Part shown: piece by piece, positions 23,746 through 32,623 of the stretch
Layout of the letters: each line of letters starts with the position of its first letter
Numbering within the stretch: the stretch's first letter is position 1
Assembly (NCBI GenBank): GCA_934229725.1
Contig: CAKQDX010000012.1
Location: 3,675-67,674 of the forward strand
Length of the DNA: 64,000 nucleotides
Direction of reading: 5' to 3'
Origin: an uncultured Streptococcus sp.
Lineage (GTDB): Bacteria; Bacillota; Bacilli; Lactobacillales; Streptococcaceae
Program-made: the position numbers and the translations under genes
The notes under the pieces: model-generated
Seen by the model: the letters and a program-made list of their open reading frames with translations, nothing else
The model's database searches: none
What the model was told of the DNA's origin: nothing

Positions 23746-23952
23746 CTAGTTAACTTTCTTTTTTAAATATTCTTCTATGAGATGATAGACGTCATCTGCC
23801 AGGGATATACTGACATAGATGCACACAATTGAGAAAAGGCTTCCTCTAAAGTGTTGCCAAGCAAGGAATATAAGCCCATAAATCAGGAGCGCAAGTACTA
23901 TTTGGCCAAAAAATTGACTCAGTAATCGCCTAATAACGACAAGTAAGCCCAT
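23746..23952 (-). CDS. Putative immunity membrane protein of the 23930 bacteriocin
   Basis: A 68-residue protein with two long hydrophobic helices (QIVLALLIYGLIFLAW and LFSIVCIYVSISLAD) and a basic end (EEYLKKKVN). The start at MGLLVVIRR (23952) lies inside the end of the bacteriocin gene, overlapping it by 23 bases, with AAAGGTGGG at ribosome-binding distance. Close overlap with a bacteriocin gene and the small membrane topology make it a typical immunity protein. No family recognised. Confidence 0.65.
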   Translation of the reverse strand: MGLLVVIRRLLSQFFGQIVLALLIYGLIFLAWQHFRGSLFSIVCIYVSISLADDVYHLIEEYLKKKVN

Positions 23953-24160
23953 AAGTAATCCCACCTTTAATACCATAACCAATACCCTTTAAGGCTGCAC
24001 CTTGCCAAGTACCTGTTTGAATACCACCTTTAACGGCTCCTCCAACAGCCCCGACACCTACGGCAGCTGTAGCTCCCCAAAAACTACATTCTCCACCCAC
24101 AATAGTAGAAAGATCTTCGGAATCAAGCATGTTAATCTTATCAATAGTTTGTGTTGTCAT
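23930..24160 (-). CDS. Double-glycine bacteriocin under a ComR-type promoter
   Basis: A 76-residue precursor: leader MTTQTIDKINMLDSEDL, ending IVGG at residue 23, core of 53 residues starting ECSFWGATAAVGVGAVGG and ending GGITYGLTCRY. One cysteine lies near each end, with GxxxG-rich sequence between, as in the peptides of the main island 8 kb away. GAGGAGGTTGTTTTA precedes the ATG. The upstream region carries the same dyad, T-tract and -10 as the gene at 15387. It probably belongs to the competence-linked bacteriocins described in S. salivarius, which are scattered outside the blp locus. The exact slv gene name cannot be assigned from memory. Confidence 0.82.
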   Translation of the reverse strand: MTTQTIDKINMLDSEDLSTIVGGECSFWGATAAVGVGAVGGAVKGGIQTGTWQGAALKGIGYGIKGGITYGLTCRY

Positions 24161-24217
24161 TAAAACAACCTCCTCAAAATAATCAAATCATAGCTCTTTA
24201 TTTCAAGCTTTGGCTTG

Positions 24218-24264
24218 ATTATAAGCCAGAAGCCAACAAAAAAATAGTGACATCAATGTCACTA
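24218..24264 (-). promoter_or_regulatory. ComR-box-like promoter of the 23930 bacteriocin gene
   Basis: TAGTGACAT and ATGTCACTA (24245-24264) form a perfect dyad with a 2-base spacer. On the minus strand it is followed by TTTTTTTG and by TATAAT (24218-24223) 21 bases on. The stretch from dyad to -10 is nearly identical to 15621-15668. The upstream helicase gene has its own terminator, so this dyad is not needed as one. Confidence 0.72.
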
Positions 24265-24354
24265 CTGGATTTTAAGAGTTGATTTAACTTAGAACCTAGG
24301 ACTTACAAATTCCTTTATTTTTAAAGGAGACTTTCTCAAAAGTTTGATAATAAT

Positions 24355-24387
24355 CAAAAAGGCTGAAAACTTATAGTTTCAACCTCT
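24355..24387 (-). terminator. Terminator of the DEAD-box helicase gene
   Basis: Minus strand AGGTTGAAAC pairs with GTTTTCAGCCT around TATAA, followed by TTTT. Confidence 0.75.
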
Positions 24388-24431
24388 TGAATTTTTTGCA
24401 ATCAAAATTTACTGTTACCTAAAAGCCAAAC

Positions 24432-25775
24432 TTAGAAACTTTGTTTCTTAGCTTTACGTTCAGCTCGTCCCTTAGCTCGGTTGGCCGCACGGCGTTCACG
24501 TTTGCGTTTCTCGTCAACCTTCCACTGAATTTTCTTCTTGTAGCCTGGTTTGATTTTTTTCTTTTTCTTCTTAACCAGACCAATCATTTCCGTATCAAGT
24601 TTTTGATAGGCTTTTTCACGATTGGCACGACGGTCACGGTCATAGGTATCTTGAAACTCGCCGTCCTTATAGACCTTAGGCTCAAAGGTGATCCCCATCT
24701 TTTCAAGCTCACGAATATCAGAGTCGTCGCTTGGTTGATAGAGGGTGATGGCTGTTCCTGACAAACCATTACGTCCTGTACGTCCCACACGGTGAACAAA
24801 GAAGGACAAATCTTGAGGAATGGCATCATTGATAACATGGCTAACCCCTTCAATGTCAATCCCACGCGCTGCAAGGTCAGTTGCTACAATGTACTCAAAA
24901 TCAAGCTTCTTGACTTGATTCATGATACGCTTCCGTTCACGTGGTGGGATACCGCCATGAATTTTCGCAACCTTAAGACCATTTGACACTAGGTAGCTGT
25001 GCAAATCGTCCGCACGTTCCTTGGTATTAACGAAGATCATGGCCAAGTATGGCTGCATGCCCTTAAGCATCTCAAGAATCTGTTCATTCTTATTGCGCCC
25101 CTTGGTAGATACCAACCAGTTATCAATGGTATCTGCAATAACCGTTGAAGTTTTAATTTGTTCCATGACTGGATTGGTCAAATACTTCTTCAAGAATGGT
25201 TGCAATTTTTGAGGAATGGTCGCTGAGAAGACCAAGATTTGAACTTCCTTAGGCAGGCTTGCCGCAATCTTATCTACAGTATCCAAGAATCCCATGTCCA
25301 TAGTCATGTCAGCTTCGTCAACAACAAAGGTATGGGCCTTGTGAATCGCCAAGTCACCAGATTTAATGAGATCATAGATACGCCCAGGTGTCCCAATAAC
25401 GATATGAGGTTGGGCTACCTTAAGTTTCTCAATCTGACGTTGCTTGTCCGTACCACCTACGTAATTAACGACACGAATTTCTGTCGCAGAGTGTTTGGCA
25501 ATCTGTTTTGTCGCCTGGTAAATTTGTGTTGCCAATTCACGTGACGGCGCAGTAATCACTACTTGCACATCCCCACTCTCTGGGCTGAGCTTTTCAAAAA
25601 TTGGCAAGAGGAAGGTATGGGTCTTCCCTGACCCCGTCTTTGATTCACCCACCAAATCACGACCTGAACGGACTACGGGAATCAATTTCTGCTGAACAGG
25701 CGTTGGCTCCTTAAACTTAATCTCGTCAAGGGCCTCCTGAATAAATGTTTTAAAATTAAAATCTTTAAATGACAT
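24432..25775 (-). CDS. cshB: DEAD-box RNA helicase (CshB type)
   Basis: A 447-residue ATP-dependent RNA helicase. Motifs in order: EPTPVQQKLIP (Q motif), SKTGSGKT (I), VDEADMTMD (II), FSATIP (III), FVNTKERAD (IV), DLAARGIDI (V), HRVGRTGR (VI). The C-terminal 70 residues are highly basic (KKKKKKIKPGYKKK and GRAERKAKKQ), an RNA-binding tail. Length and tail fit CshB of Firmicutes, a cold-shock and RNA-turnover helicase; CshA would be longer. It is downstream of mraY but separated from it by a terminator. Confidence 0.9.
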   Translation of the reverse strand: MSFKDFNFKTFIQEALDEIKFKEPTPVQQKLIPVVRSGRDLVGESKTGSGKTHTFLLPIFEKLSPESGDVQVVITAPSRELATQIYQATKQIAKHSATEIRVVNYVGGTDKQRQIEKLKVAQPHIVIGTPGRIYDLIKSGDLAIHKAHTFVVDEADMTMDMGFLDTVDKIAASLPKEVQILVFSATIPQKLQPFLKKYLTNPVMEQIKTSTVIADTIDNWLVSTKGRNKNEQILEMLKGMQPYLAMIFVNTKERADDLHSYLVSNGLKVAKIHGGIPPRERKRIMNQVKKLDFEYIVATDLAARGIDIEGVSHVINDAIPQDLSFFVHRVGRTGRNGLSGTAITLYQPSDDSDIRELEKMGITFEPKVYKDGEFQDTYDRDRRANREKAYQKLDTEMIGLVKKKKKKIKPGYKKKIQWKVDEKRKRERRAANRAKGRAERKAKKQSF

Positions 25776-25820
25776 CTTTACTTACTTCTTTTCTATCTAG
25801 TCTATCCTTACCATTATAAC

Positions 25821-25846
25821 AGAAAAAGAGCATTTCTGCTCTTTTT
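25821..25846 (-). terminator. Terminator of the rsmH-ftsL-pbpX-mraY operon
   Basis: AAAAAGAGCA pairs with TGCTCTTTTT around a 4-base loop, just after the mraY stop. Confidence 0.85.
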
Positions 25847-25849
25847 CGT

Positions 25850-26872
25850 TTATTTCATAACGTTTCCAAGAACCATCCAAAGGGTAAGGGCACTTGCAAG
25901 AGCTCCAACAGTCCAAAGGAAAGCATCAACCTTCCACTCTGACCATTTCTCTCCATTACCTGAGAGACCACCCAATTCGAGGTGATGGTGGAATGGTGTC
26001 ATACGGAAAATACGACGACCTTCACCATACTTATGTTTAGTGTATTTGAAGTAGCTGACCTGCAACATAACAGAAGCTGTCTCAAAAACATAAACCAAAC
26101 CAATCAAAAGCAATGTCCACTCCACACGTAAGGCGATAGAGATAACGGCAAGCATGGCACCAAGAGACAAGGAACCGACATCTCCCATGAAGACCTTGGC
26201 TGGCTTGTGGTTAAAGACAAAGAAACCAAGAAGGGCCCCAATCATAGTGATGATGATTGTTAAAATAGCGAACTCACCCTTAACAAAAGCGATAATCCCG
26301 TAGGCAATCAAGCTGATAACCACAGAGATGGAAGCCAGACCATCAATACCATCTGTCAAGTTGACCGCATTTGAAAAACCAACAATCCAGAAGAGGACAA
26401 AGATGATATAGAAAACACCTAAGTGAATGGTCAAACCACCAATAGCTAGGCTATCTGTACCACTTGGAAGGACATGAATAAAGTAGAAAAGCAAACCGGC
26501 AATAATTTGCAAGGCCATCTTTTGCCAAGGTTTAAGCCCTTCATTGATTTGATGGAAAATCTTAAGGAAGTCATCCAAAAATCCAATGATACCATAAATC
26601 AAGAGTACAAAGAGTATTCCTACTGGGGCACCATAGGCTTGGTGTCCCTTACTAAAGACATGGAAATTAAAAATCAAACTAACCAAAATCGCAACTACGA
26701 GGAAGACAGTTCCTCCCATGGTTGGTGTTCCAGCCTTGGCCAAGTGCTGTTTCACATCTTCGTGCATCTGTTGGCCGCCAATTTTTTTAATCTTGTAATA
26801 AGTAATAAAGTGAGGCATGGCTAGTACCGTTAACACAAAGGCAATCACGCCCGCTATCAGACTCATAGTCAT
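25850..26872 (-). CDS. mraY: Phospho-N-acetylmuramoyl-pentapeptide transferase MraY
   Basis: A 340-residue polytopic membrane enzyme that transfers phospho-MurNAc-pentapeptide from UDP to undecaprenyl phosphate, giving lipid I. Diagnostic stretches: GTPTMGG near the N-terminus, NLTDGIDGL (catalytic and Mg-binding aspartates), KVFMGDVGSL and FRMTPFHHHLEL near the end. About ten membrane helices. It is the last gene of the partial dcw cluster, one base after the pbpX stop codon. Essential for wall synthesis. Confidence 0.97.
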   Translation of the reverse strand: MTMSLIAGVIAFVLTVLAMPHFITYYKIKKIGGQQMHEDVKQHLAKAGTPTMGGTVFLVVAILVSLIFNFHVFSKGHQAYGAPVGILFVLLIYGIIGFLDDFLKIFHQINEGLKPWQKMALQIIAGLLFYFIHVLPSGTDSLAIGGLTIHLGVFYIIFVLFWIVGFSNAVNLTDGIDGLASISVVISLIAYGIIAFVKGEFAILTIIITMIGALLGFFVFNHKPAKVFMGDVGSLSLGAMLAVISIALRVEWTLLLIGLVYVFETASVMLQVSYFKYTKHKYGEGRRIFRMTPFHHHLELGGLSGNGEKWSEWKVDAFLWTVGALASALTLWMVLGNVMK

Positions 26873-26873
26873 C

Positions 26874-29141
26874 TTAATCTCCTAAAGTAATGGTAATCTT
26901 CTTAGTTTTAGACAGGGCTTTTCCTGCCGCAACACTTTGTTTGGTAACAGTTCCTGACTTGCCACCCTTGTAAGTAATCTTAATACCTTTCCATTTAGCA
27001 AAGGTTTCAACATTCTCCTTGGTCCATCCATACATATCTGGAAGTTCGGTGAAATCATTGGTCATGATTAGGATTTGCTGGTTAGCTTTAATATTTTCTT
27101 TCGCACCTACAGAAACCTTTTCAATCTTATCACCAACACCCAGAATAATGGGATGCGTCAAGTTTTGGCGAAGGGTATTGGCCGTCTCACCTGGACGTTT
27201 TCCAATAATATCACCCGTTTGATAGCTCGTTTCATCGGTCTTTCCACTACCTTCAGAAACAGAGGTATCAAGCGTATCACCCATGGACATGGCTTCTTCT
27301 AGGACAGGGTTAACCACCGTCGCATAAAAATTATTATCCCAGGTCTTAGGTTCTTGAACCGTTACATACATGACATATTGTGGATCATCAGAAGGAACCA
27401 TAGCTACAACTGAGTTGAGCGTTTCGTCGATCCCAACTTTATAGGTTCCTGTCTTTTCATCAGCCACTTGGGCTGTTCCTGACTTAACCGCAACATCATA
27501 GTTACCAACCTTAATGATTGGCGAACCTTCAGACTTGTTGTACAGGGTACCAAACTCTGGGTCTGTACCAACAGAAATCATATAATTACGGGTCTCAGAA
27601 GCAGCCTGCTTGGAAACTGGCTTACCGATAACTTCTTTCTTAGCCGTACGAACAGTACCCTGGTTGACATCTGCAACTTGTTTGATAAATTGAGGTTCCA
27701 GCATAACACCGTTGTTAGAGATAGCTGAAAAAGCACGAAGCATCTGAACCTGAGTCACTGAAATCCCTTGTCCAAAGGATGATTGAGCAATATTCACAGA
27801 GTTTCTTGAGACAACCCCTGAAGATTCACCTACCATCCCAAAATGGGTTGGAAGTCCAAACTTATAGAGTGATAGGTAGTTTGACCAAACCTTGTCTCCC
27901 ATCTCTTGTTCCAACATGGTCATCCCAACGTTACTTGAATAAGAGAAAGCTTGGGCAAATGACATGGTTCGACCTGACGAGATACCTTCATTAATAGACC
28001 AGTCATTGGTTTCAACATCATCAACCTTGATACCATTGGCATTGCTAAAGGTCGCATTAGGATTGAAACTTCCGTTATTGATAGCCGATGACAAGAGCAT
28101 CACCTTCATGGTTGACCCTGGTTCATATTGGGCCTCATAAAGTCGGTTAACCCAGTCATAACTTTTCTTGGCTTGTCCTTCGAGGGTATCAGAGTTATAG
28201 GTCGGACGTTGTGTCGTCGCAAGAATTTCACCTGTTTTTGCATTGACAACTGTCGCAGAGGCATTAACCCCTTGAGTTTCCTCCATAAAGGTATCCATCT
28301 GCGTTTCCAAGAAGGTTTGAAGAGGTGCTGATAAGGTCGTATAGATGTTCTTACCATCAATAGCTTCCTTGGTAACAGTTTCCGTTCCAAGAAGAGTATT
28401 ACCATCCTTGTCCTTCTCGTAGATAGCTTCACCATCTTTACCTGTCAAAAGACTATTCAGCGAACGCTCTAAACCGGTTTGACCGACCAATGAATACGAA
28501 CCGTCTTTTTTATTTTCAACAGCTTCGGCACGGCCAAGAAACTCTGAAGCAAAGGTTCCATTTGGATACATACGTGAGGTTGTCGCTTCAAAAGCCATCC
28601 CCTTGATATCTGCATCCTTAAAAGCCTTTTCGAGTTCCTCTTTAACAGAGTAGGTAATACCTTTACCCTTTAGACCAAAGGAAACCTGATAGGCGCCTTT
28701 AGTACGCAACTGAGCTAGAGCATCGCTTTTCTTAATGCCTAGCTTGTCCTTTAAAATATCGGCAACCTTATCAAACTGGCTTTCTTGAACGTAGAGTTTC
28801 TCCTGTGTTGCTGACACATAGCTGGTTGACACAATAGCGTAAATGGCGTAACTGGTTGAGTCTTCAGCCAAAACATTTCCATTTCGGTCGTAAATCGTCC
28901 CACGTTTGGCAGCCACTGTTGTTTTAGTGTTATATGACTTAGCAGCCTGTGTGGACAAATCAACACCAAACTTACTATCTGTCCCAATGATTACCACAAA
29001 GTTGATAATGAAGACGAAAAAGATAAAGATACTAAGAACCATGAGGTTCTGACCAACACGCTGTCGATTCTGGGCAGGTTTTCGCCTATCCTTTACGACA
29101 TAATTTAGAAATAAATGTTTAAGTTTTCTTAGTCTGTTCAT
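26874..29141 (-). CDS. pbpX: Penicillin-binding protein 2X
   Basis: A 755-residue class B penicillin-binding protein (monofunctional transpeptidase) for septal peptidoglycan synthesis. It has a cytoplasmic basic N-terminus and a single anchor helix near residues 32-53. The transpeptidase motifs are STMK (nucleophile Ser), SSN in FSYSSNVGM, and KSGT in VAVKSGTAQ. Two PASTA domains occupy the C-terminal about 130 residues. In this order (rsmH-ftsL-pbpX-mraY) it corresponds to PBP2X, the main beta-lactam resistance target in pneumococci. Resistance-type substitutions were not assessed. Confidence 0.96.
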   Translation of the reverse strand: MNRLRKLKHLFLNYVVKDRRKPAQNRQRVGQNLMVLSIFIFFVFIINFVVIIGTDSKFGVDLSTQAAKSYNTKTTVAAKRGTIYDRNGNVLAEDSTSYAIYAIVSTSYVSATQEKLYVQESQFDKVADILKDKLGIKKSDALAQLRTKGAYQVSFGLKGKGITYSVKEELEKAFKDADIKGMAFEATTSRMYPNGTFASEFLGRAEAVENKKDGSYSLVGQTGLERSLNSLLTGKDGEAIYEKDKDGNTLLGTETVTKEAIDGKNIYTTLSAPLQTFLETQMDTFMEETQGVNASATVVNAKTGEILATTQRPTYNSDTLEGQAKKSYDWVNRLYEAQYEPGSTMKVMLLSSAINNGSFNPNATFSNANGIKVDDVETNDWSINEGISSGRTMSFAQAFSYSSNVGMTMLEQEMGDKVWSNYLSLYKFGLPTHFGMVGESSGVVSRNSVNIAQSSFGQGISVTQVQMLRAFSAISNNGVMLEPQFIKQVADVNQGTVRTAKKEVIGKPVSKQAASETRNYMISVGTDPEFGTLYNKSEGSPIIKVGNYDVAVKSGTAQVADEKTGTYKVGIDETLNSVVAMVPSDDPQYVMYVTVQEPKTWDNNFYATVVNPVLEEAMSMGDTLDTSVSEGSGKTDETSYQTGDIIGKRPGETANTLRQNLTHPIILGVGDKIEKVSVGAKENIKANQQILIMTNDFTELPDMYGWTKENVETFAKWKGIKITYKGGKSGTVTKQSVAAGKALSKTKKITITLGD

Positions 29142-29144
29142 TGG

Positions 29145-29465
29145 CTATTTCACACTCTTAATACTATCGTTATTAATAGACAGGCCTGCTTTATTGGCAA
29201 TCTCTTTGATACGATCAGAGTTAGTCAACTCATTCACCGCCTGTTTAGCATTGTTAAGCTCTGTCTTCTTATCACTGATCTTGCTATTAAGGTCTGTGAT
29301 TTGTTGCTTGATGGCCTGATTACGTCCCTGTAAAAAGACAACCGAGATACTCATCACAACAGCTGTCAAAACAATTGCCGAATAGAAGGCCTTTTCCATA
29401 CGGGTCATAAAACGAATATGGTTTCTAAGGGCTCTATTAACAACCTGATGTTCCTGATTTTCCAT
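29145..29465 (-). CDS. ftsL: Cell division protein FtsL
   Basis: A 106-residue bitopic membrane protein: short cytoplasmic N-terminus, helix at about 30-50, then a coiled coil rich in Lys, Asn and Glu (KQQITDLNSKISDKKTELNN). It bridges DivIB/DivIC in the divisome and with PBP2X and FtsW promotes septal synthesis. Identified mainly from its place between rsmH and pbpX, since FtsL sequences are poorly conserved. Confidence 0.92.
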   Translation of the reverse strand: MENQEHQVVNRALRNHIRFMTRMEKAFYSAIVLTAVVMSISVVFLQGRNQAIKQQITDLNSKISDKKTELNNAKQAVNELTNSDRIKEIANKAGLSINNDSIKSVK

Positions 29466-29467
29466 AA

Positions 29468-30418
29468 TTATTTCCTGATTTTTTTAGCCACACGCAACTT
29501 AGCAGAATGCGAGCGGTTGTTTGCTTCTAATTCTTCCTGACTAGGCAGGATAGGCTTGCGATTTACTAATACTACCTTAGGTTGGAGGTCTTCGGGAATA
29601 AAGGGCAAGCCTTTAGGCACATCTACCGTACTGGCTTCCTTAAAGAGCTGTTTGGTTAAACGATCCTCCAAAGAATGGAAGGTAATGACCGAGATACGAC
29701 CATCCACAGCTAGTAGGTCCAAAGCCTCCTGAATAGACTCATCCGCAGCACCAAGCTCATCATTAACTTCGATTCGGATGGCTTGAAAAATTTGTTTGGC
29801 TGGATGTCCTTTTTTCTTCAGTTCCTTGGCAGGCTTAGCAGATTTAATAATTTCCGCCAGTTCCGTCGTCGTCTCGATAGGTTTGACCTGACGTGCTTGC
29901 TCAATCTTACGTGCAATCTGCTTAGAGAACTTGTCTTCACCATACTTGAAGAAAATACGCACCAAATCGTTGTAAGGGTAGGTATTAACCACCTCATAGG
30001 CCGTTAAACTAGCTTCCTCATTCATACGCATATCTAGCTTGGCATCCTGTTTATAGGAAAAACCACGCTCACGCTCATCCAACTGTGGGCTAGACACACC
30101 CAAATCGTAGAGAATGCCATCAATTTCAGACACTCCCAGAGCTTCAAGGTTAGATCTGAGGTTACGGAAATTATCCTTAATGAAAGTCACCATTCCCTTG
30201 TCAATATAGTCCCTGAGACGCACTTGAGCGTTATCAATAGCCTTTTGGTCTTGGTCGAAACAGTACAAATGTCCTTTTTCAGACAATTGTGACAATAGAT
30301 AAGACGAATGTCCTGCGCCACCCAAAGTCGCATCCACATAGATGCCATCAGGCTTGATATCAAGCATATCAACAGTTTCGTGTAAAAGAACGGTTACATG
30401 GTGAAATTCATTAGTCAT
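29468..30418 (-). CDS. rsmH: 16S rRNA (cytosine1402-N4)-methyltransferase RsmH
   Basis: A 316-residue SAM-dependent methyltransferase that modifies N4 of C1402 in 16S rRNA. The N-terminus has HVTVLLHETV and the SAM motif DATLGGAGHSSYLL; further on are YDLGVSSPQLDERERGFSY and the C-terminal VITFHSLEDR. First gene of the dcw segment here; a terminator of the preceding lipoprotein gene lies on the other side of it at 30479. Confidence 0.97.
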   Translation of the reverse strand: MTNEFHHVTVLLHETVDMLDIKPDGIYVDATLGGAGHSSYLLSQLSEKGHLYCFDQDQKAIDNAQVRLRDYIDKGMVTFIKDNFRNLRSNLEALGVSEIDGILYDLGVSSPQLDERERGFSYKQDAKLDMRMNEEASLTAYEVVNTYPYNDLVRIFFKYGEDKFSKQIARKIEQARQVKPIETTTELAEIIKSAKPAKELKKKGHPAKQIFQAIRIEVNDELGAADESIQEALDLLAVDGRISVITFHSLEDRLTKQLFKEASTVDVPKGLPFIPEDLQPKVVLVNRKPILPSQEELEANNRSHSAKLRVAKKIRK

Positions 30419-30478
30419 AACTTTTATTATAGCACAAGAATAGAGAAATTGTCTCGACTTGAAAGTTGTTAGGATGGC

Positions 30479-30505
30479 AAAAAAGCCAGACCCAGGGCCT
30501 GGCTT
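30479..30505 (-). terminator. Terminator of the lipoprotein gene at 30533
   Basis: Minus strand AAAGCCAGGCCC pairs with GTCTGGCTTTTTT around TGG. Confidence 0.85.
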
Positions 30506-30532
30506 TATGAATTATAGATTGGTTATCAAAAA

Positions 30533-31561
30533 TCAGTCTACTCTGTAATAATAATTTTCCTCTGTAGGAATCCCTTGCGTCGCTAAAATTCGGTCCTTAC
30601 TGTTATCTCCCGCATCACCTCGATCGCTAACCCCTTTAAGACAAAACTCAATTGGGGTATTACCTGTTGGATTGGAATCAACATAAGTTAGGATGAACCC
30701 ACCTGAGTCAGATTGATTTGCACTCACTGAATCAATTGGGTAGGTATGTCCCCAGAGTTCCAACTGTCCGTCCGAAGTAATGGTGATGGTCTTTCCATTT
30801 GAAGATTTCCATGTCCCTACAGCTGACTTGTAGTTACCATTTTTCAGTTCATCAGCCTTAAGTGAGCTTGAGCTTGTTTTACCTTCCGACGATGTTTTAG
30901 AACTACTATTACTTGAAGCGCTACTCAAGTCCTTCCAATCCCAATCAGAAAGATCAACCATCTCTGCACCCGAATCACTGTCATCTTTTACAAGAGACTG
31001 GCCATCACTACTAAAGTGGTAGCCTGAACCATCGCCTGCTGTGGCACCAGCACTACCATAGTAGCTAAAGGTGTTATCCATAAGATAGGCCAATGTCATA
31101 CGCTCACCCAACATGCCCAGTTGTTGACCTTCTGTCAGACGAATGACCTGTCCATCATCTTTGGAAATGGTGTAGATATCCGTAATCATATAGTCTTTAA
31201 AGACTTTCCCTGGTTTAAAAGCAAACACCAACTCGTCAACACCATTACCATCCAAATCACGGTAAGTATAGACAGTGGATGCCGGACTCATTTGAGAATT
31301 AGCATAGCCTACCACCAAAGGATTAATTGAGGAGTCAGTTTGATTGTCAGCTACAGCTGTTTGGTACTTGCTGATGATGTCATCATAAGCAGAGGTATCT
31401 ACTTTCTTCTCTTCACTTGAGCTTTCGCTACTGTCTGATTGGGACTGCTCTACTGATGAGGATGAATTTGTCGATGATAAATGATTAGATTGATGTGAAC
31501 AAGCCGCCAATAGAGCTAGGCTAGATAAGCCAGTTGCTAATAACAATAATTTCTTTTTCAT
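30533..31561 (-). CDS. Serine-rich lipoprotein with a C-terminal domain shared with 49216-50973
   Basis: A 342-residue lipoprotein. The signal peptide ends in lipobox LAAC (Cys21). Residues 25-50 and 210-235 are serine-rich linkers. The middle part (55-205) has YRDLDGNGVDELVFAF, a D-rich repeat like an integrin or dockerin-type calcium loop. The C-terminal 105 residues (GNYKSAVGTWKSSNGKTITI to the final YYYRVD) resemble the end of the 585-residue protein at 49216 (SLEGTWKNGNGNTLTF, NTKDRILVTQ, FYYKAD). So both contain a common domain, probably a small beta-barrel. Extracytoplasmic, function unknown. Same strand, 10 bases after the 31572 gene. Confidence 0.75.
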   Translation of the reverse strand: MKKKLLLLATGLSSLALLAACSHQSNHLSSTNSSSSVEQSQSDSSESSSEEKKVDTSAYDDIISKYQTAVADNQTDSSINPLVVGYANSQMSPASTVYTYRDLDGNGVDELVFAFKPGKVFKDYMITDIYTISKDDGQVIRLTEGQQLGMLGERMTLAYLMDNTFSYYGSAGATAGDGSGYHFSSDGQSLVKDDSDSGAEMVDLSDWDWKDLSSASSNSSSKTSSEGKTSSSSLKADELKNGNYKSAVGTWKSSNGKTITITSDGQLELWGHTYPIDSVSANQSDSGGFILTYVDSNPTGNTPIEFCLKGVSDRGDAGDNSKDRILATQGIPTEENYYYRVD

Positions 31562-31571
31562 AATAATCTTT

Positions 31572-31985
31572 CTATTCGGCTACAGTAGAGTTAACATCCC
31601 CGTTATAAATCGTAGATGTTGAAGCATCATTTTGTGATTCGGTATAAGTTGTTGGGGGAGCATAATTATACTGTGGCGCTTGGTAAGTCCCTTGGACTGA
31701 AGAAGGAGTCGTTGTGGCTGCCTGTGCCTGACTAGCTGCTACGGATGCGGTGCTAGAGCTTGATGACTCGCTAGACGTTGATGCTGATGATGACGTGCTA
31801 GAGCTTGATGATTTAGAGGGTGCCTTAGCTTTTGATGACGATTGTTTGGTGCTGACCCTCACTCCTACATCGGCACGATGATGAGTAGGACGGAAAAAGA
31901 CAATAGCCAAAGCCAATAAAAGAGCTGGTAGGGTAAATGCCAAAATAAGGTAACGTTTTTCTTTTAAGTGACGAAATAGTTTCAT
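31572..31985 (-). CDS. Serine-rich single-pass membrane protein
   Basis: A 137-residue protein: basic N-terminus (MKLFRHLKEKRYL), one hydrophobic helix (residues 12-30), then an outside region made almost entirely of Ser, Ala and Thr from 45 to 95, and a Pro/Tyr/Gln-rich end (APQYNYAPPTTYTE). No lipobox, anchor or enzymatic motif. It probably forms an operon with the following lipoprotein gene. Function unknown; the composition suggests a surface stalk or glycosylation substrate. Confidence 0.65.
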   Translation of the reverse strand: MKLFRHLKEKRYLILAFTLPALLLALAIVFFRPTHHRADVGVRVSTKQSSSKAKAPSKSSSSSTSSSASTSSESSSSSTASVAASQAQAATTTPSSVQGTYQAPQYNYAPPTTYTESQNDASTSTIYNGDVNSTVAE

Positions 31986-32092
31986 AAGTTATTCACATTT
32001 CTTAAATTATATTTTAGTATTGATTAGTCTCAGATAAGATTATATCAGAAATATTAAAATGTGCAACATTAACATAAAACTTTTTTGGCATA

Positions 32093-32118
32093 AAAAAACC
32101 AACTCTAAGAGTTGGTTG
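32093..32118 (-). terminator. Terminator of the DUF805 gene at 32126
   Basis: Minus strand AACCAACTC pairs with GAGTTGGTT and continues into TTTTTTT. Confidence 0.85.
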
Positions 32119-32125
32119 GTTGTCA

Positions 32126-32524
32126 TTATTGCTGTGGGTTATTGAAGTTGTTAAATGGCACTTCTACTTTCGTTGGTTGGCAGAGCAAAACAATGAAGAT
32201 AATACCACCGACAAATGGAATTAAAGGAATAAAAATAAATGCCCAATTGTAGCCAGCATCACGTAAACGGCGAATTGTTACAGCAATACCAGGTAAAAGC
32301 GCAGCAATCCCAAAGGCAAAAAAGATAAATAGGATGATAAATGAAATAACAGCTAAAAAGCTTGATTCTGTCGCACCTGCAATGCCTCCAAAGATTGCTA
32401 GCAACACATAAAAAGCAATAACTGTTAACATATTTGCCAAATATGCAAACCAGTAATCTGAACGTGTTGAACGTCCCTCAAAATCTACGTAGCCCTTCCA
32501 AAACTTCTTATAAGCTTCGATCAT
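32126..32524 (-). CDS. DUF805 membrane protein
   Basis: A 132-residue inner membrane protein of the DUF805 family with three to four helices. The family motifs are visible: an N-terminal WKGYVDFEGRSTRSDYW, the LPGIAVTIRRLRDAGYNW segment and the terminal LCQPTKVE. It is a paralogue of the protein at 32624 (same GRSTRSDYW and RRLRDAG). Function of the family is unknown. Each copy has its own terminator, so they are transcribed separately or by read-through. Confidence 0.87.
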   Translation of the reverse strand: MIEAYKKFWKGYVDFEGRSTRSDYWFAYLANMLTVIAFYVLLAIFGGIAGATESSFLAVISFIILFIFFAFGIAALLPGIAVTIRRLRDAGYNWAFIFIPLIPFVGGIIFIVLLCQPTKVEVPFNNFNNPQQ

Positions 32525-32590
32525 AATAAAATCTCCTCATTTTTTGATACTTATAGTATAGCAATAAAAAAAGAATTTGACAAATTGACT

Positions 32591-32614
32591 AAAAAGCAGC
32601 CTTACTAGGCTGCT
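32591..32614 (-). terminator. Terminator of the DUF805 gene at 32624
   Basis: GCAGCC pairs with GGCTGC on the minus strand, followed by TTTTTAG. Confidence 0.8.
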
Positions 32615-32623
32615 AAATACTTA

